A stretch of 63,816 bases of DNA from an uncultured Christensenellaceae bacterium (GTDB lineage Bacteria; Bacillota; Clostridia; Christensenellales; Borkfalkiaceae), in assembly GCA_910588695.1 (NCBI GenBank), contig CAJUOV010000011.1:1-63816 (forward strand), written 5' to 3'. The position numbers and the translations under genes were made by a program. Under the pieces are notes generated by a model, which was not told the DNA's origin, searched no databases, and saw only the letters and a program-made list of their open reading frames with translations. Shown piece after piece: positions 1-7,194 of this stretch; within the stretch, counting starts at the first letter, position 1, and each line of letters starts with the position of its first letter.

Positions 1-707
1 GGATCGAAGAAGAGAAAGAAGCCGCCCGCCTCGACCGCGAAGCGCAGGCGAGAGCCGATCAACAGCGTCGTGACGAACAAATGAGAGCGGAACAGCAACG
101 CCGCGACGACGAGTTCAGAATGATGTTTGCCGCGATGCAGCAGAATTATCAGCAGCCGCAGATGCAGTACGACGACATGAAGAGTCTGCTTGCGGAGACG
201 GTCGCGGGGTTATTGCCCACGATGCAGCAGCAGATGCAGGCGTTGCCGCCTGCGCAGTCGGAAGCGGACGATCTGCGCGCGATGATGGCGCAGCAGCAGG
301 AAATGCTGAATCAACTGATGCAGAACCAACAGACGCAGCAGGACTATGCGGCGGTAGCGCAGGACGAGTCGGTGAAAACGATATTCGACACGCAGCCGGA
401 GACGGAAGTGGTAACGCTCGAAGAATCCTACGGAAAACTGAGCGACGAGGAGAAGCGTTACTATTACGAGATCGGCGGGTATATCATGAGCAAACCCGAG
501 ACGGTGCAGAACGACGGAAAGTATGCGGTGCTGTTCAAATACCGCGGAAGAACGCTGTTCAAGCTGTTCATCAAGAACAATGCGCCAATCCTCGCTTATG
601 CGCTCGATAACGGTTCTTTGGGAGAAGTACAGATTTTTGATAATTCGACCTTAGAAGTGGCGAAAGGAATTATTGACATGCGCATTATGCAGACGGACCG
701 TCAGTAA
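1..707 (+). CDS. 3' part of a coiled-coil protein gene with a C-terminal alpha/beta domain (partial)
   Basis: The reading frame is open from base 3, so the gene begins outside the window; an internal Met codon at 81 is not a convincing start. The first ~130 visible residues are very rich in Gln, Met, Glu, Arg and Ala, with charged repeats such as EEEKEA and QQQEM, and look like a long coiled coil. From about base 410 the composition changes to a compact domain (YGKLSDEEKRYYYEIGGYIM, then KYAVLFKYRGRTLFKLF and an Ile/Leu-rich end). I recognise no named family. No membrane segment is visible in this part. An intrinsic terminator follows directly, so it is the last gene of its transcript. Function unknown; a structural or scaffolding role is only a guess. 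Confidence 0.8.
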   Translation, partial: IEEEKEAARLDREAQARADQQRRDEQMRAEQQRRDDEFRMMFAAMQQNYQQPQMQYDDMKSLLAETVAGLLPTMQQQMQALPPAQSEADDLRAMMAQQQEMLNQLMQNQQTQQDYAAVAQDESVKTIFDTQPETEVVTLEESYGKLSDEEKRYYYEIGGYIMSKPETVQNDGKYAVLFKYRGRTLFKLFIKNNAPILAYALDNGSLGEVQIFDNSTLEVAKGIIDMRIMQTDRQ

Positions 708-715
708 AAAAATCG

Positions 716-740
716 AAAAACCCGCTAAATGCGGGTTTTT
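716..740 (+). terminator. Intrinsic terminator after the coiled-coil gene
   Basis: The stem AAAAACCCGC/GCGGGTTTTT encloses a 5-nt loop (TAAAT) and ends in a T run. It lies just after the TAA at 705-707. Confidence 0.85.
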
Positions 741-811
741 CTTATGTATTTCGTTTTTTAATCGAGCCAAATTACGACGAAAAAAGCGCAATATATCGGT
801 ATTGATTGGAT

Positions 812-818
812 TTCGACA
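812..818 (-). promoter_or_regulatory. Candidate 0A box upstream of spo0A
   Basis: TTCGACA is the reverse complement of TGTCGAA, the core of the Spo0A binding site known from Bacillus. It lies about 60 bp upstream of the -35 element of the spo0A promoter, which would fit autoregulation. A 7-mer can occur by chance; the position is the main support. Confidence 0.4.
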
Positions 819-824
819 TCTTTC

Positions 825-870
825 TACAAAATAACAATAATTTTGTAAAAAAATATATGAATTTTGTAAA
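825..870. repeat. Operator-like repeats TACAAAAT / ATTTTGTA upstream of spo0A
   Basis: TACAAAAT (825-832) is the exact inverse of ATTTTGTA (840-847), giving an 8-bp inverted repeat with a 7-nt spacer. AATTTTGTAAA occurs twice as a direct repeat (839-849 and 860-870), 21 bp apart, or two helical turns on the same DNA face. The copies end 10 bp before the -35 element. The arrangement suggests a regulator site; the protein is unknown. Confidence 0.45.
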
Positions 871-879
871 TAAAACAGC

Positions 880-908
880 TTGATTTTTTCATTATTATGT
901 TTTATAAT
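880..908 (+). promoter_or_regulatory. Sigma-A promoter of spo0A
   Basis: TTGATT (880-885), a 17-bp spacer and TATAAT (903-908). A Shine-Dalgarno sequence AGGAAGGG follows at 925-932, before the ATG at 940. Confidence 0.8.
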
Positions 909-939
909 ACCCTTACTTAAAAATAGGAAGGGAAATAAT

Positions 940-1689
940 ATGAAAAAATGTCTTATTTTGGAATCCAATGAAGAATTTGCCGTTCAGTTATCGCGCGCAT
1001 TGGGAGAAGAGTACGAAGTGGTTGGCGTAACGGATGACGGCGCGGAGGGACTTCGTATTGCGGAACGTGAAAATCCTTCCGTAATCGTCATGAGTCTGCT
1101 CATTAAAAATCTTGACGGACTCACCTTGATCGGCGAACTGAAAAAGCGTAAAATCAGATCGGAACTTATTGTTTCGGGTAACGTCTCAGACGATGCCATC
1201 ATCAACCGCATAATGTCGGCGGGCGCCCGTTACTATTTTGTAAAACCTGTTTCCGCCGAAGTGGTCTGCGAACGGATCCGCGAAATAGTGAGCGGCGGCA
1301 GCTCCGATTCGGGAGAAGTCCTCGAACGCAAACGTGCAGGTACGGTTGAAGAAAAAATCAGCAACATTTTTATTTCGATAGGAATTCCTCCGCATATCAA
1401 AGGCTATCGGTATCTCAGAGAAGGCATACGCATGGCGGTCGAAGATCCGCACGTGATCAATAACGTGACGAAGGTGCTCTATCCTAAAATCGGTGAAAAA
1501 TATGCAACGAGCGCAAGCAAAGTCGAAAGGGCGATACGCCATGCAATCGAAGTCGCATGGAACCGCGGACGGATCGACGCGATCAATTCGATTTTCGGCG
1601 CGCGCGTCTATCTCGGTACCGAAAAGCCTACGAACAGCGAGTTCATCGCACTGGTTGCGGACAAGCTGATTCTCGACGGAATGAGTTAA
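940..1689 (+). CDS. spo0A: Spo0A-type sporulation response regulator with a degenerate receiver domain
   Basis: 249 residues. Residues 1-~120 have the CheY-like receiver fold and ~140-249 the Spo0A DNA-binding domain (IGIPPHIKGYRYLREGI ... VAWNRGRIDAINSIFG), so the family call is firm. Spo0A is the master regulator of sporulation and is normally activated by phosphorylation of an Asp in the receiver. Here that Asp is missing: the segment VIVMSLLIKNLDGL has Ser52 where Bacillus has Asp (VLVLDIIMPHLDGL), and the acidic pocket DD is E8-S9. The switch Ser (IVSGNV) and the conserved Lys (FVKPV) remain. The ATG at 940 has a good Shine-Dalgarno; an upstream in-frame start at 880 falls in the promoter. 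The gene stands alone, with its own promoter and terminator, not next to spoIVB as is usual. Either activation is phosphorylation-independent or this is a paralogue. Confidence 0.92.
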   Translation: MKKCLILESNEEFAVQLSRALGEEYEVVGVTDDGAEGLRIAERENPSVIVMSLLIKNLDGLTLIGELKKRKIRSELIVSGNVSDDAIINRIMSAGARYYFVKPVSAEVVCERIREIVSGGSSDSGEVLERKRAGTVEEKISNIFISIGIPPHIKGYRYLREGIRMAVEDPHVINNVTKVLYPKIGEKYATSASKVERAIRHAIEVAWNRGRIDAINSIFGARVYLGTEKPTNSEFIALVADKLILDGMS

Positions 1690-1714
1690 ATAATTATTCT
1701 TTTGAGAAAATAAT

Positions 1715-1752
1715 AACGCCGTTCTTCAATAACGAAGAACGGCGTTTCCTTT
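1715..1752 (+). terminator. Intrinsic terminator of spo0A
   Basis: A 13-bp perfect stem (AACGCCGTTCTTC / GAAGAACGGCGTT) with a 6-nt loop is followed by a pyrimidine-rich tail. Confidence 0.9.
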
Positions 1753-1783
1753 TGAATTTTTTTCTTGCGCCCCTATAAAATTG

Positions 1784-1812
1784 TTGACGGAAGCGCAAGA
1801 TTATATTATAAT
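1784..1812 (+). promoter_or_regulatory. Sigma-A promoter of tRNA-Trp
   Basis: TTGACG (1784-1789), a 17-bp spacer and TATAAT (1807-1812), ending 12 bp before the tRNA. Confidence 0.88.
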
Positions 1813-1824
1813 ATGATGGTGCAT

Positions 1825-1899
1825 AGGGGAGTGGCTCAACGGTAGAGTAGCGGTCTCCAAAACCGTAGGTTGCGTGTTCGAATCGCGTCTCCCCTGCCA
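1825..1899 (+). tRNA. trnW: tRNA-Trp (anticodon CCA)
   Basis: The acceptor stem AGGGGAG (1825-1831) pairs with CTCCCCT (1889-1895); discriminator G and an encoded CCA follow (1896-1899). The D-arm region GTGGCTCAACGGTAGAG and T-arm GTTCGAATC are canonical. The anticodon loop is CTCCAAA with CCA at 1857-1859, reading UGG. Confidence 0.96.
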
Positions 1900-1900
1900 G

Positions 1901-1941
1901 ATCCCTTCGATTTCTTTGAAAATCGAGGGGATTATTTTTTT
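1901..1941 (+). terminator. Intrinsic terminator of tRNA-Trp
   Basis: A 13-bp stem, ATCCCTTCGATTT against AAATCGAGGGGAT (one G-T pair), is followed by a T-rich run. It begins two bases after the CCA end. Confidence 0.88.
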
Positions 1942-1953
1942 CGGAAGTGATTT

Positions 1954-2403
1954 ATGTTAGAAAAAAAATGTGTAACGCTCTATACTGACGGCGCATGTTC
2001 CGGAAATCCCGGAGCGGGCGGCTGGGGCGCAATTCTAATCTATAACGGCATCGAGAGAGAGTTGAGCGGAGGGGAAGCGTATACCACAAACAACCGCATG
2101 GAGCTTATGGCGGTAATCATGGGGCTTAAAGCGTTAAAATATCCCTGCGCGGTCGAAGTTTACAGCGATTCAGCCTATACTGTAAACGCGTTCGTAAACG
2201 GTTGGATCCTTTCATGGAAAGAGAACGGTTGGAAAAAGTCAGACAACAAAGCGGTGTTGAATACCGATTTATGGCAGGAGCTCATAAAGCTGTCTGAAAT
2301 GCACGAAGTCACGTTCAAAAAGGTGAAAGGGCATGCGGATAACGAATATAATAATCGTTGCGACGCATTGGCTCGCGGAGCGATTCCCAAAGATTCGAAA
2401 TAA
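1954..2403 (+). CDS. rnhA: Ribonuclease HI
   Basis: 149 residues, the usual length of bacterial RNase HI. The enzyme cuts the RNA strand of RNA:DNA hybrids, removing primers and R-loops in the cytoplasm. The catalytic carboxylates are visible: Asp12 in YTDGACSGNPG, Glu50 in NRMELMA, Asp72 in YSDSAYTV and Asp137, with the catalytic His127 in KGHADNEYNNRCD. The basic Trp-rich handle (NGWILSWKENGWKK) is present. It begins 13 bp after the tRNA-Trp terminator. No promoter of its own is clear. The family call is certain. Confidence 0.96.
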   Translation: MLEKKCVTLYTDGACSGNPGAGGWGAILIYNGIERELSGGEAYTTNNRMELMAVIMGLKALKYPCAVEVYSDSAYTVNAFVNGWILSWKENGWKKSDNKAVLNTDLWQELIKLSEMHEVTFKKVKGHADNEYNNRCDALARGAIPKDSK

Positions 2404-2465
2404 TTTCGCCAATAATCGGATATAATAGTCATAGCGAGCAATCTGTTCGCGAATGGAAGAGCGCT

Positions 2466-3491
2466 ATGACGAAACCTGTTAAAAATACAATTCATATCTG
2501 CGGTATGGTTCTCGCGGCGGCTCTTTTCGAGTTGTTTTTTCTTCTGTGTTTGGAACATTTTTACGGACAATGGAAAGTTCCGGTGTATCTTTCCGTTTTG
2601 ATAATCGGTTCTGTTCTGAATGTCGCAATTCTCATTACGGACATAGTCTGTTGTATTCTCGATAGAGCGATAATTACGCGAAGTTGCATTACTGCATACA
2701 TTTTGCTCGATTTTTTGGCGATTTTTTTATTTATTCTTGTTCGCACCGGTTTCTTTGAAATTATCCGCGACGAAAAAAGTTTTGAAGAATTTCTTGAACG
2801 TTCGGGAAATTGGATGGCGGTACTTTTTGTTGTGCTTCAATTTTTGCAAGTCGTTATTCTTCCTATCCCCAGCACCGTAACCGTCGTGGCGGGTTCGGCA
2901 TTATTCGGTCCGCTTGCAGGCAGTCTGTTGAGTTTGCTGGGTATTGTGATTGGCTCGCTTGTTGCGTTTCTTGTAGGCAGATATGCGGGGTATCCCGTTG
3001 TGGCATGGCTCGTCGGAAAAGATACTCTTGATAAATGGCTCAAAAAAATAAAGGGAAAAGATAAACTTTTGCTCTCTGCAATGTTTATTTTGCCTGTCTT
3101 TCCCGATGACGTATTGTGTTTTGTAGCGGGGATTTCTTCAATGTCGCCTCCGCTATTTCTCGGAATCATCACTCTGTCGCGTGTCGCCGCTATTTTTATG
3201 ACGAGTTATTCGATTACGTTAATTCCGGTAAATACATGGTGGGGGCTCTTGACTTGGGCAATTCTGATTACGCTCGTAATAATTTTGTTTGTATTTCTAT
3301 ATAAAAAATCTGATGTAATTCTCGACTGGTTCTCTAAAAAATTTCATAAAGAATCCCGTATCAAAGAACGCGTTCTCCGCGACGAATTCAAGATTGAAAT
3401 AGTAACTCCTAACGGTGACTTGTTTGAAAAAGGGATCAAGAAAAAAGAGGACGGAAAGGATCAAAACGAATCGCCTTCCGATAAAAGTTGA
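2466..3491 (+). CDS. TVP38/TMEM64 (VTT-domain) membrane protein
   Basis: 341 residues counted from the ATG at 2466, preceded by GGAAGA; a longer in-frame start overlapping rnhA has no support. Hydrophobic segments lie near residues 12-30, 38-60, 75-95, 120-145, 150-175 and onward. The central part (LPIPSTVTVVAGSALFGP ... GSLVAFLVGRYAG ... LPVFPDDVLCFVAGISSM) is the VTT/SNARE-associated Golgi domain shared with the DedA and TMEM64 families, whose members move or scramble lipids in the membrane. The last ~60 residues are charged and probably cytoplasmic. The substrate is not known for this protein. A terminator follows. Confidence 0.85.
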   Translation: MTKPVKNTIHICGMVLAAALFELFFLLCLEHFYGQWKVPVYLSVLIIGSVLNVAILITDIVCCILDRAIITRSCITAYILLDFLAIFLFILVRTGFFEIIRDEKSFEEFLERSGNWMAVLFVVLQFLQVVILPIPSTVTVVAGSALFGPLAGSLLSLLGIVIGSLVAFLVGRYAGYPVVAWLVGKDTLDKWLKKIKGKDKLLLSAMFILPVFPDDVLCFVAGISSMSPPLFLGIITLSRVAAIFMTSYSITLIPVNTWWGLLTWAILITLVIILFVFLYKKSDVILDWFSKKFHKESRIKERVLRDEFKIEIVTPNGDLFEKGIKKKEDGKDQNESPSDKS

Positions 3492-3509
3492 AAAATGGGA
3501 TTATATGCT

Positions 3510-3547
3510 GACGGATTGCGTGAAAGCGAATCCGTCTTATTTTTTAT
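3510..3547 (+). terminator. Intrinsic terminator after the VTT protein gene
   Basis: The stem GACGGATT/AATCCGTC (outer 8 bp, extended by GC pairs) is followed by TTATTTTTTATT. Confidence 0.8.
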
Positions 3548-3569
3548 TGAAAATAATCTATCTATTTTC

Positions 3570-3598
3570 TTGCATTTTAATCGGAAAGGTTGTATAAT
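3570..3598 (+). promoter_or_regulatory. Sigma-A promoter of the Na+-decarboxylase operon
   Basis: TTGCAT (3570-3575), a 17-bp spacer and TATAAT (3593-3598). It serves five closely spaced genes from 3650 to 8613. Confidence 0.8.
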
Positions 3599-3649
3599 GT
3601 ATTCGTAGAAAATTGGTATTTTTGCAGATAGAATGCAATGAGGTTTGAC

Positions 3650-5005
3650 ATGGACAAAATTCAGGAGTTACGCAAAAGAAAAGACATGCTGAAAAACGCA
3701 TGCAAAGAGGTGCGCAAGGAAATCGAAGCGTTTGTAGACGACGGAAGTTTTGTGGAACTTGCGGCATTGAGTTTTTCACAAAGTGCGCTTTTCGACGCCA
3801 AAGCATGCGGAGAGGGCGTTGTTACGGGATTTGCGACAATCGGTGGCTTTCCTTTTTATCTTGTGGCACAGAATTTCGACGTATTTTCGGGCGGACTTAC
3901 CAAAGCGAACTGTGAAAAAATCGCAAAAACTTTGAATTCTGCCGAAAAAAACAATACTCCCGTCATTTATCTGTTGCATTCGCAAGGAGTTTCGGTAGGA
4001 GAAGGCGTAAATGTTCTCGAAGGTATTTCCGAGCTGTTGCTGAAAGCAACGCAACTGAAAGGTACGGTTATGCAGTATGCATACCTGAGCGGAGGAGTTT
4101 ACGGTTCTGTCGCGGCGCTTGCTTCTGTATGCGACGTTGTTTTTTTTGAGGATAAGAGCGTTTTGTCAATTAATTCGCCGCTTGTGCTTGCGGCAAAAGA
4201 AAATAAAAACTTAAAACCCGAAGAAGTGGGGGGGTACGCTGCATTGACGAATGCGGGGCTTCCCGCTGTTAAGGTAAAAAATATCGGAGAAGCCAGCGAG
4301 ATCATCAGAAAAATTACCGATTTTATTTCCCTTCCGATGACGGACGCGGAACTTAATAAACCGATTGCTGCATTGAATAAAAAAGTCGACGCGGAGACGG
4401 TAAAGTCGGTTCTTGAAAACGGAATCGAAATCGGCGCAAACAGTTCGCCCGAAATCAAGACGATCCTTGCGCGGATCGGCGGAATCTCGGTCGCGGCGGT
4501 AATATTCGATCATGTGAAACTTAATTTCGGAAACGTAAGAAAAATTAAAAACTTCGCGGAGCTTGCCTGTTGCTACGGTTTGCCTTTTATTACGTTTGTG
4601 GATTGCATCGGCGTAGAGCCTTCGATCGCGGTCAACAACAGCGGGGTTTTGAAAGAAATCGCGGAATATTTATCGATACTCGACGCGACGGATACCGCAA
4701 AAATAGCGGTTGTTACCGGTAAGGCGGTTGGGCTCGGTTACTCTCTGTTTGCTTCTAAAAGCGTCGGATTCGATTATTCTTTTGCATTGGCGACTTCCCA
4801 GATCTCGCTTTTTGAAAATGAAGCGGGCGCCGAAATAGAATATTCCTCCGACAAAAACTTCGACAAGGAAAAATTTTCTAAGATTTATGCGGACGAACAT
4901 GCCGATCCTGTGAACGCCGCCAAGAACGGATATTTGGACGACGTAGTGGAACCGCAATTTATGAAGCAATATCTGATCGCTGCGTTGCAAACGCTTTTGA
5001 ACTGA
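3650..5005 (+). CDS. Divergent biotin-dependent carboxyltransferase subunit (MmdA/12S-like)
   Basis: 451 residues from the ATG at 3650, which has GAGGT 6 bp upstream; an ATG at 3638 lacks one. The two halves match the crotonase-like domains of acyl-CoA carboxyltransferases (MmdA, PccB, transcarboxylase 12S), which move CO2 between biotin and an acyl-CoA. It is short (MmdA is about 510 residues) and its signature motifs are altered: the DSGGARIQEG-type motif reads HSQGVSVGEG and the GPCAGGA-type loop reads AYLSGGVYG. Acyl-CoA specificity therefore cannot be assigned. The first gene of an operon with gamma, biotin carrier, beta and OadA-type alpha subunits, so it probably belongs to that membrane complex. 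It could be a second carboxyltransferase or a structural relic. Confidence 0.8.
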   Translation: MDKIQELRKRKDMLKNACKEVRKEIEAFVDDGSFVELAALSFSQSALFDAKACGEGVVTGFATIGGFPFYLVAQNFDVFSGGLTKANCEKIAKTLNSAEKNNTPVIYLLHSQGVSVGEGVNVLEGISELLLKATQLKGTVMQYAYLSGGVYGSVAALASVCDVVFFEDKSVLSINSPLVLAAKENKNLKPEEVGGYAALTNAGLPAVKVKNIGEASEIIRKITDFISLPMTDAELNKPIAALNKKVDAETVKSVLENGIEIGANSSPEIKTILARIGGISVAAVIFDHVKLNFGNVRKIKNFAELACCYGLPFITFVDCIGVEPSIAVNNSGVLKEIAEYLSILDATDTAKIAVVTGKAVGLGYSLFASKSVGFDYSFALATSQISLFENEAGAEIEYSSDKNFDKEKFSKIYADEHADPVNAAKNGYLDDVVEPQFMKQYLIAALQTLLN

Positions 5006-5013
5006 GGTGTTTT

Positions 5014-5343
5014 ATGCTGGATTCTTTGCTTGCGTTTATTAAAATCAACCTTGGAGACGGCGCGTTTTATGCCTTATTCGGTTTCTTATTTGTGTTTGCC
5101 GGAATCACATTGCTGGTTGCGATCTTTTCCGTTCTCGGCGTGATTATGAAGAAGGTCAATGCCAGAAAGCCGAAAATCAAAAAGATTAAATCAAAAGTAA
5201 AAGATCCGTCTGATTCCGCGGAGAAATCGGACGACGAAGTTTCTCCCGAAACGATTGCGGCGATCATGGCGGCTATTTCGGCAATATATGAGAGTGAGAA
5301 CGCTACGTGCGATTTTGTAGTAAAAAGAATTAAAAGATTATAA
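5014..5343 (+). CDS. oadG: OadG-type gamma subunit of a Na+-pumping decarboxylase
   Basis: 109 residues. One strong transmembrane helix lies at about residues 20-45 (YALFGFLFVFAGITLLVAIFSVLGV), followed by a basic linker (KKVNARKPKIKKIKSK) and an acidic, Ala/Ile-rich C-terminus (SPETIAAIMAAISAIYES). This is the architecture of the small OadG/MmdD subunits that anchor the carboxyltransferase and the biotin carrier to the beta channel. GAGGTG overlaps the stop codon of the previous gene, which indicates coupling. The family is poorly conserved; context strengthens the call. Confidence 0.8.
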   Translation: MLDSLLAFIKINLGDGAFYALFGFLFVFAGITLLVAIFSVLGVIMKKVNARKPKIKKIKSKVKDPSDSAEKSDDEVSPETIAAIMAAISAIYESENATCDFVVKRIKRL

Positions 5344-5355
5344 TAGGAGATTGAT

Positions 5356-5706
5356 ATGCGTAATTTTGTTGTAACTGTCAATGGAAAACAGTATGAAGTT
5401 GGCGTAGAAGAAGTCGGCGGAACCGAATCTTCCGCACCCCAAGCGGCTTTATTTTCGGAGTCGGTTGTAAGTGCGCCGAAGAGCGCACCTCAGAACGGCA
5501 CGAAAGTACTTTCGCCGTTCCCCGGTTTGATTAAATCGCTTGCCGTTGAAAACGGTGCGTCAGTCAAAAAGGATCAGCCGATTCTTGTGCTTGAAGCGAT
5601 GAAAATGGATAACGATATTACGGCTCCCTGTGACGGAAAGGTGACTTTTCAGGTCGTTAAAGGCGCGAATGTAGAATCGGATGCGGTGCTTGCCGTAATT
5701 TCTTAA
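5356..5706 (+). CDS. Biotin carboxyl carrier protein of the decarboxylase complex
   Basis: 116 residues. The N-terminal ~22 residues (FVVTVNGKQYEVGVEE) match the start of methylmalonyl-CoA decarboxylase and oxaloacetate decarboxylase carrier domains. A Ser/Ala/Pro-rich flexible linker covers ~23-47, and the biotinyl domain ~50-116 carries the EAMKMDND motif with Lys83 as the biotin site. The protein carries CO2 from the carboxyltransferase to the beta subunit. Separated by 12 bp from each neighbour in the operon. Confidence 0.93.
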   Translation: MRNFVVTVNGKQYEVGVEEVGGTESSAPQAALFSESVVSAPKSAPQNGTKVLSPFPGLIKSLAVENGASVKKDQPILVLEAMKMDNDITAPCDGKVTFQVVKGANVESDAVLAVIS

Positions 5707-5718
5707 TCGGAGAGATTT

Positions 5719-7173
5719 ATGCAGAGTCTGCTTATCAACTTTTCGGGAATTTTCACCGATTTGTGGGGGCAAATGGGAATATCGCAGGGCGGCTGGCAAA
5801 ACTATGTTATGCTGCTTGTTTCCTTTATTCTTATGTTCCTTGCGATCGTCAAGAAATACGAGCCGATGCTCCTTCTTCCGATTGCGTTCGGTATGTTCCT
5901 TATCAATTTACCGGGGGCGGAGAGAATTCTTTGGGGTATTCATAACGAAATTCCGGATACTTCCTTGAAGCTCGGCATAAACGGTTCTGTGGAAAACGTT
6001 GCCGTCTATGTTTTGAATAACGCGGGGGACACCGTAATTTATTTGCGCGAAGGATTTTTAGACGCGGAACGGAATATGGTTTCCTACTATGCTTCGTTTG
6101 CCGATTTGCAAAACGGAATCTTAAATTCGATGAAACTTACCGAGTTTAACGGTTTATACGCTTTGCAGGGGTTCGTGCAGGGCTCTGTCGGCGACGGCGT
6201 TGCAACCTTTGCAAGCGATAAGCTCGTGCTTTTGAGCGAGTACGAATCGGTTACGAATAGAGGGTTGCTCTGGTATCTTTATTATGGAGTGGACAAAGTT
6301 ATTTATCCTCCGCTCGTGTTCCTCGGGATCGGCGCGATGACGGACTTCGGACCGCTGATTGCGAATCCCAAAAGTATGTTTATCGGCGCGGGCGCACAGC
6401 TTGGAATTTTCGTAGCTCTCTTCGGTGCGTTTCTGCTTGGTTTTGAACCGGCGCAGGCGGCAGCGACTGCTATTATCGGCGGCGCGGACGGACCTACGGC
6501 GATCTACGTAGCTAAGATGCTTGCGGAGAGTCTGGTGCCCATGATTGCGATTGCAGCATATTCTTACATGGCGCTCATTCCCGCCATCCAGAAGCCGATT
6601 ATGAGGCTTCTGACAACGAAGAAAGAGCGTGCTATCCGTATGAAACCGTTGCGTCAAGTTTCCAAAGTGGAGAAAATCATATTCCCCGTAGCGGTTACGC
6701 TTGTCGTGGGGTTATTGCTGCCCGATGCGATTCCGCTTCTCGGTATGCTCATGCTCGGGAATCTGTTCCGTGAGTCCGGCGTGGTGGAGCGTCTCTCTTC
6801 GCAAGCGCAGAACGGATTGATCAATACGATTACGATCTTCCTCGGCATCTCGGTCGGATGTAAAGCAAAGGGCGAAATTTTCCTGACGGCGGATACGCTC
6901 AGTATTCTTGCAATCGGGATAATTGCGTTCTATATCGGAACGATCGGCGGACTTCTCGTCGCCAAATTGATGTGTAAACTCACCAAAGGAAAAATCAATC
7001 CGCTTATCGGTTCGGCAGGTGTCTCCGCAGTGCCTATGGCGGCGCGTATTTCGGAGGACGTCGGGCGGGAAACCGATCCGAGCAACCATCTTTTAATGCA
7101 TGCTATGGGACCCAATGTGGCGGGAGTTATCGGTTCCGCATTGGCAGCGGGTATTCTGCTCGCAATTTTCTGA
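5719..7173 (+). CDS. oadB: Na+-pumping decarboxylase beta subunit with a large insertion
   Basis: 484 residues. The membrane-embedded beta subunit decarboxylates carboxybiotin and exports Na+. Conserved blocks are clear: MLLLPIAFGMFLINLPGA, YPPLVFLGIGAMTDFGPL, the GGADGPTAIY motif (about 254-263) with the Na+-binding Asp, and the C-terminal SAGVSAVPMAARISEDVGR. Typical members run ~375-430 residues. The extra length comes from residues ~76-181, between the first helix pair and the conserved YPPL helix. This stretch is soluble-looking (LKLGINGSVENVAVYVLNN ... SFADLQNGILNSMKL) and probably faces the outside. The core is complete, so the pump should work. The insert's role is unknown. Confidence 0.93.
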   Translation: MQSLLINFSGIFTDLWGQMGISQGGWQNYVMLLVSFILMFLAIVKKYEPMLLLPIAFGMFLINLPGAERILWGIHNEIPDTSLKLGINGSVENVAVYVLNNAGDTVIYLREGFLDAERNMVSYYASFADLQNGILNSMKLTEFNGLYALQGFVQGSVGDGVATFASDKLVLLSEYESVTNRGLLWYLYYGVDKVIYPPLVFLGIGAMTDFGPLIANPKSMFIGAGAQLGIFVALFGAFLLGFEPAQAAATAIIGGADGPTAIYVAKMLAESLVPMIAIAAYSYMALIPAIQKPIMRLLTTKKERAIRMKPLRQVSKVEKIIFPVAVTLVVGLLLPDAIPLLGMLMLGNLFRESGVVERLSSQAQNGLINTITIFLGISVGCKAKGEIFLTADTLSILAIGIIAFYIGTIGGLLVAKLMCKLTKGKINPLIGSAGVSAVPMAARISEDVGRETDPSNHLLMHAMGPNVAGVIGSALAAGILLAIF

Positions 7174-7194
7174 TGTTATCATTCGGGAGTTATT

